Shown here: piece after piece, positions 47,111 to 58,707 of the stretch | How the letters are laid out: each line of letters opens with the position of its first letter | How positions within the stretch are numbered: position 1 is the first letter of the stretch | Notes under the pieces: generated by a model | Told to the model about the DNA's origin: nothing | Database searches by the model: none | Seen by the model: only the letters and a program-made list of their open reading frames with translations | Made by a program: the position numbers and the translations under genes | Assembly (NCBI RefSeq): GCF_051020975.1 | Contig: NC_135040.1 | Location: 5,263,501-5,327,500 of the forward strand | DNA: 64,000 bases | DNA from: Osmia lignaria lignaria | Lineage: Eukaryota; Arthropoda; Insecta; Hymenoptera; Megachilidae | Direction: 5' to 3'

Positions 47111-47948
47111 CTCACGAGGGGCACTACCCAAGTGTTACACTCACTTATTAATGAAACTTTGCCACCTTGTAGAGCTCAATAGCTGAACACGCCTATACCC
47201 CATTTTGTAGGCAGACGACTAATTGTTTAAAAGATATTAACAATTAAAGTTAGTTACTCCTTACATTGAGAAGTATGTTGAAATCACACATACAAACGGT
47301 TAGCTCCGCGGTTAAACACATGTCTTGCAATATAAAGGTCCACGGTTCAAATCCTTGATTCCCAACATTTTTTCTTCTTTTTTAAAAATAATTAGTCTCT
47401 TTTTGAATAACTATTACAGCTGTGCTATAATCATTACATTTATTAATAATTAATTACATACGCTGTAATTTTTATAGAATTTAAGTTATGTTTTCCGTCC
47501 AGTACGTATATTACCATCCTTACCGCATTCGAAATTTACACGTTTATTTGTTATTATACAAATAATTGTAAATAGATACAAGTACTTGTGTACTTATAGC
47601 GTATAAATTAATTATTAATGAATGCAATGATTTGAGAGCTGTAATAGTTATTCAAAAAGAGACTAATTATTTTTTTAAAAGAAGAAAAAATGTTGGGAAC
47701 CAAGGATTTGAACCGTGGACCGTTAGATTGCGAGTCATGTGTTTAACCGCGGAGCTAACCATTTGTATGTGTGAGTTTGTCATATTTCTCGATGTAAGTA
47801 GTAACTAACTTTAATTGTTAATATCTTTTAAACAATTAGCCGTTTGCCCACAAAATGGGGTATAGGCGTGTTCAGCTCAACGAGCTCTACAAGGTGGCAA
47901 AGTTTCATTAATAAGTGAGCGTAACACTTGGGTAGTGCCCCTCGTTAG
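47111..47948. mobile_element. Foldback element with tRNA-like arms
   Basis: Two inverted arms of about 350 bp (47111-47465 and about 47600-47948) are separated by about 135 bp. Each arm holds a tRNA-like module. On the plus strand near 47299-47375, GGTTAGCTCCGCGGTTAAAC resembles an A box and GGTTCAAATCC a B box, followed by GATTCCCAACA. The matching module is on the minus strand at about 47765-47690. The acceptor 5' half does not pair, so neither is a functional tRNA. A mariner-type end (CAGGATGTCTTAG) lies just outside at 46998. Confidence 0.8.
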
Positions 47949-47992
47949 GCGATTGTGTGAACAACTAATTACGTGGCAGTAGAATGTATCTA

Positions 47993-48190
47993 CAGAGTGA
48001 TCCTCTCGTTAATGGACTCAAAGGAAGTTCCGCCACACCAGTATGAATGGACCCAAGCCCTTTTCTGTCATCGAAACCTTTTCACGGACACAGCTATAGT
48101 ATGCAGCCCCCTCGAGAAAACGGCTTGGGTCCATTCATACTACATTGTGGCGGCACTTCCTTTGAGTCCACTAGAGAGAGGATCACCCTG
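47993..48190. mobile_element. MITE-A copy 2
   Basis: 198-bp palindromic element with TA at 47991-47992 and 48191-48192. The left end is CAGAGTGATCCTCTCG and the right end the inverse of CAGGGTGATCC. It shares ACTCAAAGGAAGT and GTATGAATGGACCCAAGCC with copy 1. Its longer ORF is a repeat translation. Confidence 0.9.
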
Positions 48191-48498
48191 TATATGTGTC
48201 TACAACGTATATAAGTACTTATACACGCACATAACAAATACTGCCAATCAATAGCAGCTCATTTATTTATCGCTGGCCCTTTTTGTAGCGCTAGGGCAAT
48301 TAATATCTTCTTTATCAACAGTGCTCGTTACATTACATATACATATCTACACGCGTTTTTCTGTACTATGAATATTTGTAAACAATTTAATCATTAAAAG
48401 TTTAAACGAAGTTACAGACTGCAAAATGATAAATGACAATTCACAACTTTTTTAAGGCGCCCGTTTTAATCGATTCTCCCTACATGTATGTAAAATTA

Positions 48499-50639
48499 TT
48501 AACTCTGTAAATCAGGAGGTACTGTAGTAGGCGACTGTAACTGTAAATGCATAAGTCGTTGAGCAGGTCCACCTACTATATTTCCAACTGGTCCTGAACC
48601 ACCTGCTTCTTCCTTTATACTTTGGAACAAATTATCTTCTACAGTATCAGGATTTTTATTTGTTTCAAAACTTTCATCTTTTCCAATTTCAGACTGCAAT
48701 TCTAAATCTAATAAATGCATATATTTGTCCATTTCGCCACGTTTATCCTCGTCATCTTGACCCAAGGATCCTTCTGAGCTCCCTTCAAATTCTCCTTCAT
48801 TTTCCGGCACAACTAAATCTAATATACCTCGTAATGTACAATCAAATATGTCTGCATCAAATTCTACTTTCCCATTGTCTTCTGGATCGTGTATTATATC
48901 AGTATCCATTGAGTGATCTCTAAAAAAGGAACAATAAATATGTTGGTATTCATTATCAAAATTATAACTTGTGTAACTCACTCTAAGAATTGTACACCCC
49001 CAATGTCACTGGTTCGACTTAAAAATGTTTTCACTTTTTCCTTAAGGCTTAGTGATTCCTGTTCGTATTTTTTATTTTTATCATTTGTCCACTGTTCACT
49101 TAAGAATGCTTCCAGTTGTTCTGGATCCACATTTAACCAACTGTCACTGTCTGCAGGACTTAATGTAGTTTCATCTTGAGCTGTGTACAAAGTATAAGAT
49201 AATTTAATAAAAAAGAGGCTTACAGTAATAAAAGATGCTTATGAAATATTATTTTATAAATATTACCATGCAATTCAATATCAGTAGACTGTATGTTTTC
49301 CCAAGCTTCTAAAACTTTCTCTGCATCACTTTTATTAACATTAGTGATATGATTATTTGAATTTAGATGCTCTAAATAATAATCTTTTGCTACGTTTTCA
49401 AACTTTTTATATTCTTGACTATCTCTCAATAAGTTTCTAAAGTAACCACTACTTTCTAAACGTGTTAAATACGTATTCAGAACACGTTCATTTACTTTTT
49501 GTTTTTCAGGATCATTAATTGTTCTCTTTTCTGTTTTCCTACGATCTTCATTCGCACGAGCAACCAACATTTCTAATCCACATGCTATTTTAATACCAAG
49601 TGCATGAGCATTATACTTTGAAGAAGATACTGGTGGTAAATTCCAACCTGTTCTTGGATCTCCTGTATAGCGACAATGATTTGCCATTGCATATAAACAC
49701 CTAGTCATTTTTATGTTAACCATAACACGCTGTTCAGGAGGAAAATATTTCATTGCACGACAAACCTGCAACATATAAAATATTGTTAAAACAACTTAAA
49801 CTTTATTTATATTATAAACTAAAAAATATTGGATCTTTACTTTTCTCTCAAGTGGATCGGAGTGACAAATTGTTCTAATGGCTAATGAAACAAATCTTGG
49901 TTCTTGACGAAGTATTAAAACTGCTTTTTCTGGTAAAAAGACTCTAGCTTTATGATGTCTTTTATTAATTTCATCAGGATAAATACTAATTCGTTTTCTT
50001 AAAGCATCTTGTACTTTCTCAGAAGCTTTGGAAAGATATGGTTTTTCTTGTATATTACTTAATAAATCGAACAATGTGTTATATTTTTCACGAACAATGT
50101 GTAATTCTTTATTATAAATAAACACACAATTTTCACATGTTTCAGGATTGGCCCATGAAGGTAAAGCATTTGCAGCTTCAATTAAAAGGAATTCTCCATC
50201 TGAGTCAGTTATTTTAGCTATTAATCCATTAAAAGTTTGTGTAAGTTTAAATATTAGAAACACTGTAAACCACTCATCACTTATATCTTCATCAAAATGT
50301 AAGCACACATAAATGTGAGGTAATATATTACATTCTGTAACAAAAAGAAAAAAATTAATATGTAATCGTTTCATCCACAATTTGTCAAAAATATTTACCT
50401 TCTGAAACTGATGAACTTTCGATAAGTTTTTCTAATAATAATGCCTGTTTTGTTCTAGGATGAAAAGTTAATTCATCGCTATGCCAAATGTAATTCTTAA
50501 CATAGGGTGCAATTACTTCATTAAATTTTTCAATTTCTTGCAAAAGTATTTCTTCTGTTATAGTCTCTGGAGGTTGCGTGTAACAAATTTTTGTGTACAA
50601 AAAACATTCAAGAACATCATCTTCTTTAATTTTAGACAT
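48499..50639 (-). CDS. ecd: Ecdysoneless (ECD/SGT1 family)
   Basis: Conserved protein required in Drosophila for ecdysteroid production and, with Prp8, for pre-mRNA splicing. In mammals it acts on cell cycle and p53. Five exons 5' to 3': 50399-50639, 49841-50334, 49267-49765, 48982-49180, 48499-48919, giving 617 residues and a TAA stop. Start MSKIKEDDVLECFLY. SGT1-family blocks seen: DISDEWFTVFLIFKLTQTF, LLIEAANALPSWANPETCEN, ISIYPDEINKRHHKARVFLP, FPPEQRVMVNIKMTRCLYA. The second half is acidic (DGDSW-type, PEDNGKVEFDADIFD) with a conserved SWLNVDPEQLEAFL block. AATAAA on the minus strand at 48267-48262. No defect seen. Confidence 0.96.
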
Positions 50640-51029
50640 CTTTATATCTTCTAAAATATAATTGCGTACAAATACTTCTGACGTTTTTGTAACGACAACG
50701 GTGTTTAATAAATTATATTATATTGTATATAAACTTGAACACGGTGTGCATAGGAGAATCAATAACAAATGTTGATAAATATTTATAACAACAATTAAAA
50801 ATTTTGTATATACATAATATTTTATTCACGAAAATTGATTTTTTTTAAAATAAACACTAACAGCAGGTCAGACATGTTTTAATTGATACCTTGATACATT
50901 ACTTTTGAAAACACAAGTTATGAAACTGTAAGTAAGCAAATACATACGTTAGTTTTATACTCCATTCACATTGATTTGTTGCGTGTGGATTTGGATATTT
51001 GGGGATATTTGAGATGTAGAACGTGGGTA
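50640..51029. other. Upstream region of ecdysoneless
   Basis: AT-rich and non-coding. No clear TATA-Inr pair. Presumed promoter region by position only. Confidence 0.4.
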
Positions 51030-51700
51030 GGGTGCCCGTGGGGTGCTAAAGCACCCTGCTCGCAAGACGCGAAAATGAATTAAACAAAACCGTTATTCAC
51101 TGTTATTTACTATTAGTAAGTTCAACTCTTTATTAAACAAATCGTGATACTTTCATTTATAACTGAACTTTATTTGCAGCGTGAGAACAACTTTGCTAAT
51201 TGAGCGACAAAATCATTCTGATCGTTCTGCGCTTGGCGGAGGAGATCCTCGCGCGTTGTCGGTCGATGCCCCTTCCTTGGTGGATCCTGGATCCTCCCTC
51301 AGGATTATCCCTCGTCCAATAGTAGAGGAGTCCACCTTGTCCTGTGTAGGCCCTTCTCCTGCCCGTGGTCCATCCTCAGGCGCGTGGAAGTGGAGGCGCT
51401 CCACCAAGATGCTAGACCGTTTCAGTGCACATGTGCTACGAGAAAGCGTGGGACCCAGAAAAATTAGGAAACGACAAGACCTTGTATGTACTTGCCAAAA
51501 GGCAACTCTTGAGGAAATTTACGACCCTCTTAGAGTGCATGAATAGACAGGATATCGGAAAAGACTTCGTAACTTTTAAGGACCGTTCGTGACTTGGTCG
51601 AAAACAACGAATTTGATATGGTCTATCATAAATTAGTTCAGGAATTTTTGAAGTGAAACTATTCCATTCTCTGTATTTCCGGCCTTCTCTCAGCTCGATC
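51030..51700 (+). repeat. R7 dispersed repeat copy 1
   Basis: GC-rich relative to the window. Shares GGATCCTGGATCCTCCC, CATGTGCTA/CACGTGCTA and GTGCCCGTGG blocks with the inverted copy at 60650-61200. A 121-codon ORF at 51181-51546 is probably incidental, since the two copies differ as much at replacement sites as at silent sites. Confidence 0.65.
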
Positions 51701-51964
51701 ACCCACGTCGAGGGGTTTATAATTTAATCCTTGTCTATTTATATAAGCGTACGCGCAGATGATGTTTGAATTTCGCTCTTGGTTTATAACCTTCGATACA
51801 AAAGGTCCTCGACTGATATTCGAGACATATCGATACTACAGACTATCGATAAATATTCCCATGGCAGTGTCGCCATAACACTCTAAACATATTCACGTGA
51901 TAACGTTTCACGTTACAGATTCACATGCAGTTGAATCAGGTAACCGCTGTTGCGTGCGCCGTTC

Positions 51965-52544
51965 CACAGCCAGTACTAGCCATGCTGAACAACGTGGCAA
52001 CACCGCTCACGTGACAATCGGGAGTCCTATTTTCAAAAACAGAGTCCTGTGCTCGGAATTGTAATTAACGTCTTTTTTAATTAAAAGCTGTAGTAATATA
52101 CACTATTTTGTGTTAATTATATATAAACAATATATAAACGTTGCAACTATGGCAAATAGAAGTGATGAGACAGTATAAAATTGTTATAAATGTGATATGT
52201 ATTTTGTGTACTCTCGAAGTAGTTTGGTGTTGGGAAGCATGATATTTGAAATATTTACAGTGGTTTCAAGAAAATTTAGGTATGAAGCAAAATGAAACCA
52301 TCTTTGGATCAAATTGAAACATTTAAGAATTGATAAACGTGTATATAAGTTAATAAAAACCTTGAAACAAGCGAAATTATTGGAACGAAACCAAAGAGGT
52401 TATGCGAAGTCCAGAGAGTATTCGGGAGTGTGACTACGTTGATTGGTTGGGAGTTGGGAGTCTGGGAGTCCGGGAGACAGATAGAGTAGGGTAGGTGTTG
52501 ACTTATTCAGACCGGACTCCCACGGTGTTGCCATTTTTACTTCA
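51965..52544. mobile_element. R4 non-autonomous element, copy 2
   Basis: Near-identical to 8465-9066 over most of its length (for example CAATCGGGAGTCCTATTTTC). The left terminus has a 6-bp deletion and the right terminus is missing, ending at TTTTTACTTCA where R5 begins. Confidence 0.85.
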
Positions 52545-52664
52545 ATTATCGATTTTTTAACTAATCGATTATTTTAACATCGATATTTTTTTCGAACATC
52601 GCCCATCCCTACGTGCGAGCCGTGTGTGAATCAACAGACGGGTAGTGGCGGTTATGTAGCGACG

Positions 52665-53380
52665 CACAGTGGTCTGTTTCGACAATCTAGCGGGACAAAA
52701 GTCACAGGTTGTACGTAAACCATTAATTAAGCCGAAATATTTATTATTTGTTTTAAAATCACCATCGACATTATTTTATTAGACTTAAAACTTTCACATC
52801 TTTCTCATTTAGGGTGTTTTAAAACCAAATTCATATTTTGGGGTTTTTTAAAAGGTGAGAAATTGATATGCAGAGTTGCAAATATTTGCAGCTATAACTG
52901 GTCAAAATTTGTTCTATAAAGCAAATAGAATAAAACAGCACAAATAGTTTCAGGTTCCACCAGGTTCCTGGATGTACAGAGCCTTTTCAAAGAAAACTAT
53001 TGAAAACTTCCATGATTTTTTTGCCAATATTTTATTTCTGACAGTTGCAAATTAAGATACTCATGGCTGAGGATTGATTTACTACTTACCTGTACGTCTA
53101 TAATCCATTATTTAAAATACTAACAACCGAAACTGTGATTCAATCGTGCTCCTTTAACGTTTAACGGATACTAATAAGTTCTAACAATCCGTAACTGAGC
53201 GACTGGCTTGCATTTGTTTTGACCATTGTTACATTCATAAAATACATATAAAGTTACATACCATGTTATTATAATGTTTTTGTCACAATCGTTTGTGATA
53301 TAACAAACATTTATTCATTTCGGAGGGGTCATGTTTTTTTACTTTTGTCCCGCTAGATTACTAATAGACAGACCACTGTG
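52665..53380. mobile_element. Transib-like non-autonomous element (716 bp)
   Basis: Ends CACAGTGGTCTG and CAGACCACTGTG, with a 5-bp GC-rich direct duplication CGACG at 52660-52664 and 53381-53385. Inverted similarity extends about 33-36 bp and includes ATCTAGCGGGACAAAAGT on both sides. The CACAGTG opening and 5-bp GC-rich duplication are known traits of Transib, the transposon relative of RAG1. The interior is AT-rich with no transposase ORF. Confidence 0.75.
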
Positions 53381-53512
53381 CGACGGCGGGGAAGATGTTG
53401 CCTAGGCCTGGTCTATGGGAATCCCCGGACTTTGGACTCCCGGTACGTGCCCCGCGAGTATTGCTATCTCCCTCACGCAAACTTACCTATTCTTATTACT
53501 AACGCGAGTATA

Positions 53513-53588
53513 GTGCACCGATGACAAGATGTCCCATGAGACAAATGCAAATGCGTGCTTCTCATGGGACATCTTGTCATCGGTGCAC
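53513..53588. other. Perfect hairpin, 28-bp stem and 20-base loop
   Basis: The arms 53513-53540 and 53561-53588 are exact inverses (GTGCACCGATGACAAGATGT at the outer part). The predicted RNA on either strand would be a pre-miRNA-sized stem-loop, but the complete lack of mismatch is more typical of a new inverted duplication, an siRNA-type hairpin or a MITE. No homologue elsewhere in the window. Confidence 0.9.
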
Positions 53589-53706
53589 AGTACACATAAT
53601 GCTATAAAGTTTTACTATAATACAATAATTATCGACTAAACATTATTTAATTCAATATTATGATTTATTCTTAAACTAACGAAGTTACTGGTGGGAGTAT
53701 ACAATA

Positions 53707-53793
53707 GTTTCTATAAGAAAAGTACCATTTACGTAGTTTCTGTAAGAACAGTACTATTTACGTAGTTTCTATAAGAACAGTATTATTTACGTA
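53707..53793. repeat. Three tandem 29-bp units
   Basis: Units start at 53707, 53736 and 53765 with GTTTCTATAAGAAAAGTACC and ATTTACGTA. They differ at a few positions. Non-coding. Confidence 0.88.
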
Positions 53794-55160
53794 GTTTAAC
53801 GTGTTTATAATATAAAATATTGTGATTTTTACATACATATCAGTATAAAAGTCACTGTACTTTTTCAATGATTCCTGGTTCTGTAAATATCCTTTTATAG
53901 TACTATCAATCCACCAACAGGTATATACTAAAAAAATGGTATGACTCAAAATTAGGTTTCTGTATTTTTACTTATATTTTTTTCTCAAATATTATATTGG
54001 ATAATTTCAAACATTGGTATAAATACATTAGATTTGCCTAATTACTATGCCAAATATATAATCGACATTGTACTACAAAAATATACGAAACATTAAAAAG
54101 TAAATACAATTTTACGAAAAAGTGGGCTTACCCGCTTTTTGTATCAGTCTTCAATTATTACTTATATACTTTAGCTATAACAACGTCAAATATCCATTTA
54201 TTATGCGAATGTGACCTTCTAATAAATGAATATCAACGTTAAATATTCATGGTCTCTGTCACGTAGAAAGTTCACAGGTTTTTAAACGAATAGCACTTTT
54301 AAAAGTTTGGCACTTTATTTTATAGTATGATTCCGACTAACTGCTTGCTTATGTCCGGTGAGTTCTTTTTATAATGTAGTTGGTGGTGGAGAAGGGGCCG
54401 ATAATTGACAGGGTGGGGTATCCGTGAGAACGCGTCTTATCGAATATTCAAATAGGTGGTCGTAACATGATGTTTAGATGTCCGGTCGTGAAGAGTTCGA
54501 TTGTTCGAGTATCGATCGTTTAGGCGGGTGGTCGTAACACGATGTTTGTCCGATCGTGGGAAGAATTCGATTGACGTACGTTTAGGCGGCTGGTCGTAAT
54601 ATCCTCATGGAAAAGACAAAATCTGTTGACCATGAAATAATATATAACGCTGTTAAATAAAAATGTAGACTAAATTCTTATAAACATTTTCAAAGAAACA
54701 GAAAACTGAAATGTTTTCTACAAAGGAGAAGAGTCTGTTACATGCCACCGCATGCACTGCGGAATTCATGAAACATTAGTTTATTGTTTATAAAAAAAAT
54801 GAGCTTATATATTTCATAATTCACAAATTATATTTTTAATTTCTTTTCATATTGTAATGACTTATCACTAGACAGCTCTGCTGTGATAAAATTAATGAAA
54901 TAACGTATGTAAGAGTGTGTATTGTATTATACCGTAAACACATAAAAGGAATATACCATCTTGTAGAAAAGAGAAAGAGAAAGAGAGAATGTTGGCACAA
55001 AATTGGTGTCACAAATCACCAGTTGAAACTGGTTGAAACTTACATTCTAATCACAAGCGAGTCCTTTTCATTTTTAGGTTAGTGTCATGAAACTTATAAG
55101 TACCAACAAATTAATTATATTTAAGTTCGTTACTTTAATGGAAAAATTAATTTGAATTTC
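53794..55160. other. Upstream region of the CBM14 gene
   Basis: No coding exon. Around 54460-54600 the phrase GGTGGTCGTAACA and variants repeat three times (units of about 60-75 bp). A splice acceptor, ATTTCAG, at 55155-55161 just before the start codon indicates a spliced 5' UTR whose first exon I could not place. Confidence 0.45.
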
Positions 55161-55171
55161 AGCTTTTTACA

Positions 55172-58100
55172 ATGAGGCGTTTAAACTGGGTTTTAGAAAT
55201 TGTTTTGCAGTGTATAATTTTTGCCCTATGTATCCAATCTGAGATTTCTGTAAGTACATACAAATATTGTATAACAATTTATTTTAAAATGTCATACAAG
55301 ATAGTGGAAGATATTGTTTTCTATATAGCAGTACTGAACAAGTGCAATTTAATAAATTTAAAAATTATAACATTTTATTAATTATTGAACAACATTTGGT
55401 TAATTAAGGATTGTATTACGAAAAATTTCAAACATTAAAATATTATTAATGTTCTTGAAAAGGTACACAAAATTGAAAAATAATAGTAATAATAAAGCAA
55501 AATATATGAGTGTAATTCCATTAAAGTATTTTTAAACTAAGTGAAATGTAAGACAACAAAAGTCTTAACATTATAACTATAGTAGTAATACATATACATT
55601 ATGTAATGTAAATAAATTTCTTTTCATTATTAAGCCAAATTTGTAACAAAGTAAGCAACTTACAGTTACGTTTAAAAATCAATTTTATCATTATATTCTA
55701 ATATCATTCCTTATATGGAAATTATCAATTGATTTATTACATAATATTGTGATTAATATTTTCAAATATGTAAAAGTTTAGAATAGTAGATATTTTGAAA
55801 ACTCTTATTTTAAACTAAAGATTCAATATAATTTTTACGTTCCAATTATAGTTGTTAATCTTGTTACATTGATTTTAAGGATGCACAATCAGGGACAAAA
55901 TTTTAATTGAATAGATTATAAAAATGGTAATCATTAAAATATACTGAGAAAAGTGTTCTTGATATAAACTTAAATTTGGATACATTTTCATAATATTCAG
56001 ATTAGTACACGAATAACTAAATATAAGTACTGTGATATAATTAAATAGCGTTTAATTGAGATGGCAATGATTAGAGAAGGACATTATTAGGTGGATGATT
56101 AGAAAAGAGAATATTTAAAAATAAATAGCGAGAATGTAAAATAAGTAACGATAGGTGATTTTTATCAAAGCTAATAGTTTATATTAATCTGTTATAGTGT
56201 TAAGATAACTGTATATTTGAAACTTACTTGTATCTCAATGTAATTGCTTGAATTGTTGTAACTCTATAAATTATCAGAAAGTACAGTTGACAAAATTTAT
56301 GAATAGTATTTGTCATTTAATAACTATTTAATTTTTGGAAGGTTGTGCATGGAAACCATGTATTATTGTAAGGAATGATCCCAACAAAAAAACTCGCATT
56401 AAAAAAAAGGCCAGGTTCACCATTGTTTGATAGGTAATATCGAATCTGGCCAAGTATCTCTCAAGAAAGATGTGGTGAACTTGTATAGAAAAGCTACTCC
56501 CACTCTAATTTCGATGATTTTCAAATATGTTGTAAAATTCATCATTTTAAGCAACCTTTTTCCTCTAAGCTATATGTCGGACTCGATTAGTTTACGAGAT
56601 ATTAGCGAAAGAATATTGTTACTACTAGAGTGAATTCTGCCTATACATATGTACGTATCCGTCGCGGTTGTGTATGCGTTGGCAATCGACCTTTGCTTCT
56701 CTACTGCTTTTGTTGAAGTTATTCCGGCCGCTTTTAGGCGGCCGGCCACGCAAGTCCAATTTCAAAATTATTGAAGTTAGTTAATTTTGATTTTAAGCTG
56801 ACCCGTTATATGGACGGTAGCCGGGTCATCTAGTTCTAGTACTGTTGACAAAAACAGTAGAGGTAGGTAGAAACATATAAGGTAGAATTCACTGTAGCAG
56901 TAACAATATTCTTTCGCGAATATTTCATAAACTAATCGAGTCCGACATATAGCTTAGAGGAAAAAAGTTGCATAAAATGACAAATTTTACAACATATTTA
57001 ATGAGATATCGATAATTACCTTCATATCATCAAATCATGTCAGGTAAAATATCATCAATAATATTTTACTGTGTAACAACCTAATATCTTAAAATTACAT
57101 AAGTAGTCTTGATTGCAACATAATGAAATGTAAATTTGAATATGTTACGCCTTTTTAATTTTTATATCTTCTTTTTATGTTACAGAATGTTGTAATTCCT
57201 GTGAAGACAGACTTTTCATGTTTAAACAAAACTGCGGGTTTCTATGCCGATACTGGTGCAAGCTGTAAAATATATCACACTTGTGACGAATATGGAAACA
57301 AATTTACGTATCATTGTCCGGAGGAAACTGCTTTTCGGCAGGATGCTTTGATATGCGATCACGCCCATCTTGTTCGCTGTCACGGACATACTATTTACAA
57401 CTCCAAGTATATAGAAGAAAAGAACAAGAACTCTTCTTTAAATGTTTCTCCTATAAAAGATTTAGTGGAAAAAAGTCAAAATGTTTTTCATGTGACACAA
57501 TCACTAAAAACAATCAATAAAGTGCGATATGGATTTACTATTAGTACAAAAGAGTATTTTGAAAATATGAATAAACCACAAGTTGCAGAACCTAATATAA
57601 CAAATTTTCATATAACGAACAATACCAGTTTTACTGCAACTCTTCCTATTAACAGTTTTATGAAGACAACATTGCAACATGTATCTTCTGCCAACAATAC
57701 TCAGGAACGTGGATCAATTAAAAATGACAATTTTTCTATTCAGAAACAATTTTTTAATAGCTGGGATAAATTAAATGAGAAAGATCGAACTAATCAGAAG
57801 GATTATTTGAATCGGAAAACAAATGATGCTTCATACGACTTCGTGAAGTTTTCTGTTGATGTGTTTCCTGGAAATGATCAAAATCAAGAAGATAATGCAA
57901 AGAATTACCAAACTATAAAAAATATTACAAATTTGTCAAAGTTACCTTTCACGAATCATAGAAATTATCCTTATTCAGAAACTTTGAAATCCGTACAAAA
58001 AAATACTCAGATTTCTGCTACTACAAATAGTATAAAACCAGAGCATACTTTAGTAGTCACCACGGAGTTACCTGTATATGCTTTGACATTGTCTTTGAAA

Positions 58101-58337
58101 CCATTAATACCCAGTGAATTAGAATATGATCCGTATTATCCAAAATTGTCAACATCAACAGAATCGTATTATACTCCAGCACATAGTAAGGAATTGTCTT
58201 ACATGAAAGATCCTGTTCAAGCAACATGGTCAAGCATTCATTTCGATCTTCCACCTATTTTGCCGGATTTGAATTCCTTAGAAGACATTGTAGATCGTAG
58301 AAAACTGTTTTATATCCCACGAATTACATCCAATTAA
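55172..58337 (+). CDS. Secreted single-CBM14 cuticle protein (CPAP1 type)
   Basis: Exon 1 (55172-55249) encodes 26 residues with a hydrophobic signal peptide core (VLEIVLQCIIFALCI). Exon 2 (57186-58337) gives 383 more and a TAA stop, total 409. One chitin-binding type-2 domain occupies about residues 38-91, with six cysteines at 38, 53, 59, 70, 83 and 91, the spacing expected for three disulfides in peritrophin-A domains. The remaining 310 residues are polar, Asn/Ser/Thr-rich and apparently unstructured, as in the CPAP1 family of cuticular proteins analogous to peritrophins. Likely binds chitin in the extracellular cuticle. Polyadenylation signal AATAAA at 58379. The 1.9-kb intron holds a foldback element. 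Confidence 0.9.
55250..56432 (+). other. CBM14 gene intron, featureless part
   Basis: AT-rich intron sequence with no recognised element. Confidence 0.5.
56433..57020. mobile_element. R1-family foldback element, complete
   Basis: Inverted arms of about 150 bp: GGTAAT at 56433 against ATTACC at 57015-57020, with TCGGACTCGATTAGTTTACG and its inverse inside. The centre has GGCCGCTTTTAGGCGGCC, a perfect small palindrome-like stem. The arms carry the R1 block. In the CBM14 gene intron. No ORF. Confidence 0.8.
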
Positions 58338-58405
58338 TGTTTAAATACCTTCTTTATATGAAGATAACGAAATGTACAATAAAAATAAATAAATAAATAC
58401 GTATA

Positions 58406-58705
58406 TACCGCAGTTCACCAAAGTCCATAACTGCGAAAAGACCAGTTTTCGTTCTTTCCCACTTTCGATATTTCCACTTCCATACGCTTGCGCACAGTGT
58501 CGCTCCACACGGTGCACCTACGCGAAAATGCATCATTTGGAGTGTATAACGGGTAACACGAGTTTTTACTCACGTGTATCATTCTGTATTCTTCCTATTC
58601 AACCGTACTATTGTTTCACCCCGTATATTAAACTCGCGGGAGTTCGAGGCTCGCTAAGTTCCCCCATTTGCGCGTCGCAGTTATGGACTCTGATGAACTG
58701 CGGTA
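58406..58705. mobile_element. MITE-D (300 bp)
   Basis: TACCGCAGTTCACC at the left and the inverse TGAACTGCGGTA at the right. The shared inner block GTCCATAACTGCG makes terminal inverted repeats of about 33 bp. TA flanks at 58404-58405 and 58706-58707. The right TA is shared with the start of Tigger-like copy T11. It lies just after the CBM14 gene's polyadenylation signal. Confidence 0.75.
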
Positions 58706-58707
58706 TA

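Noticed and set aside
51181..51546. Pair of similar ORFs here and at 60840-61100, suggesting a conserved gene
   Set aside because: The two repeats differ about as often at replacement as at silent positions, so there is no sign of protein-level constraint. Treated as a non-coding repeat.
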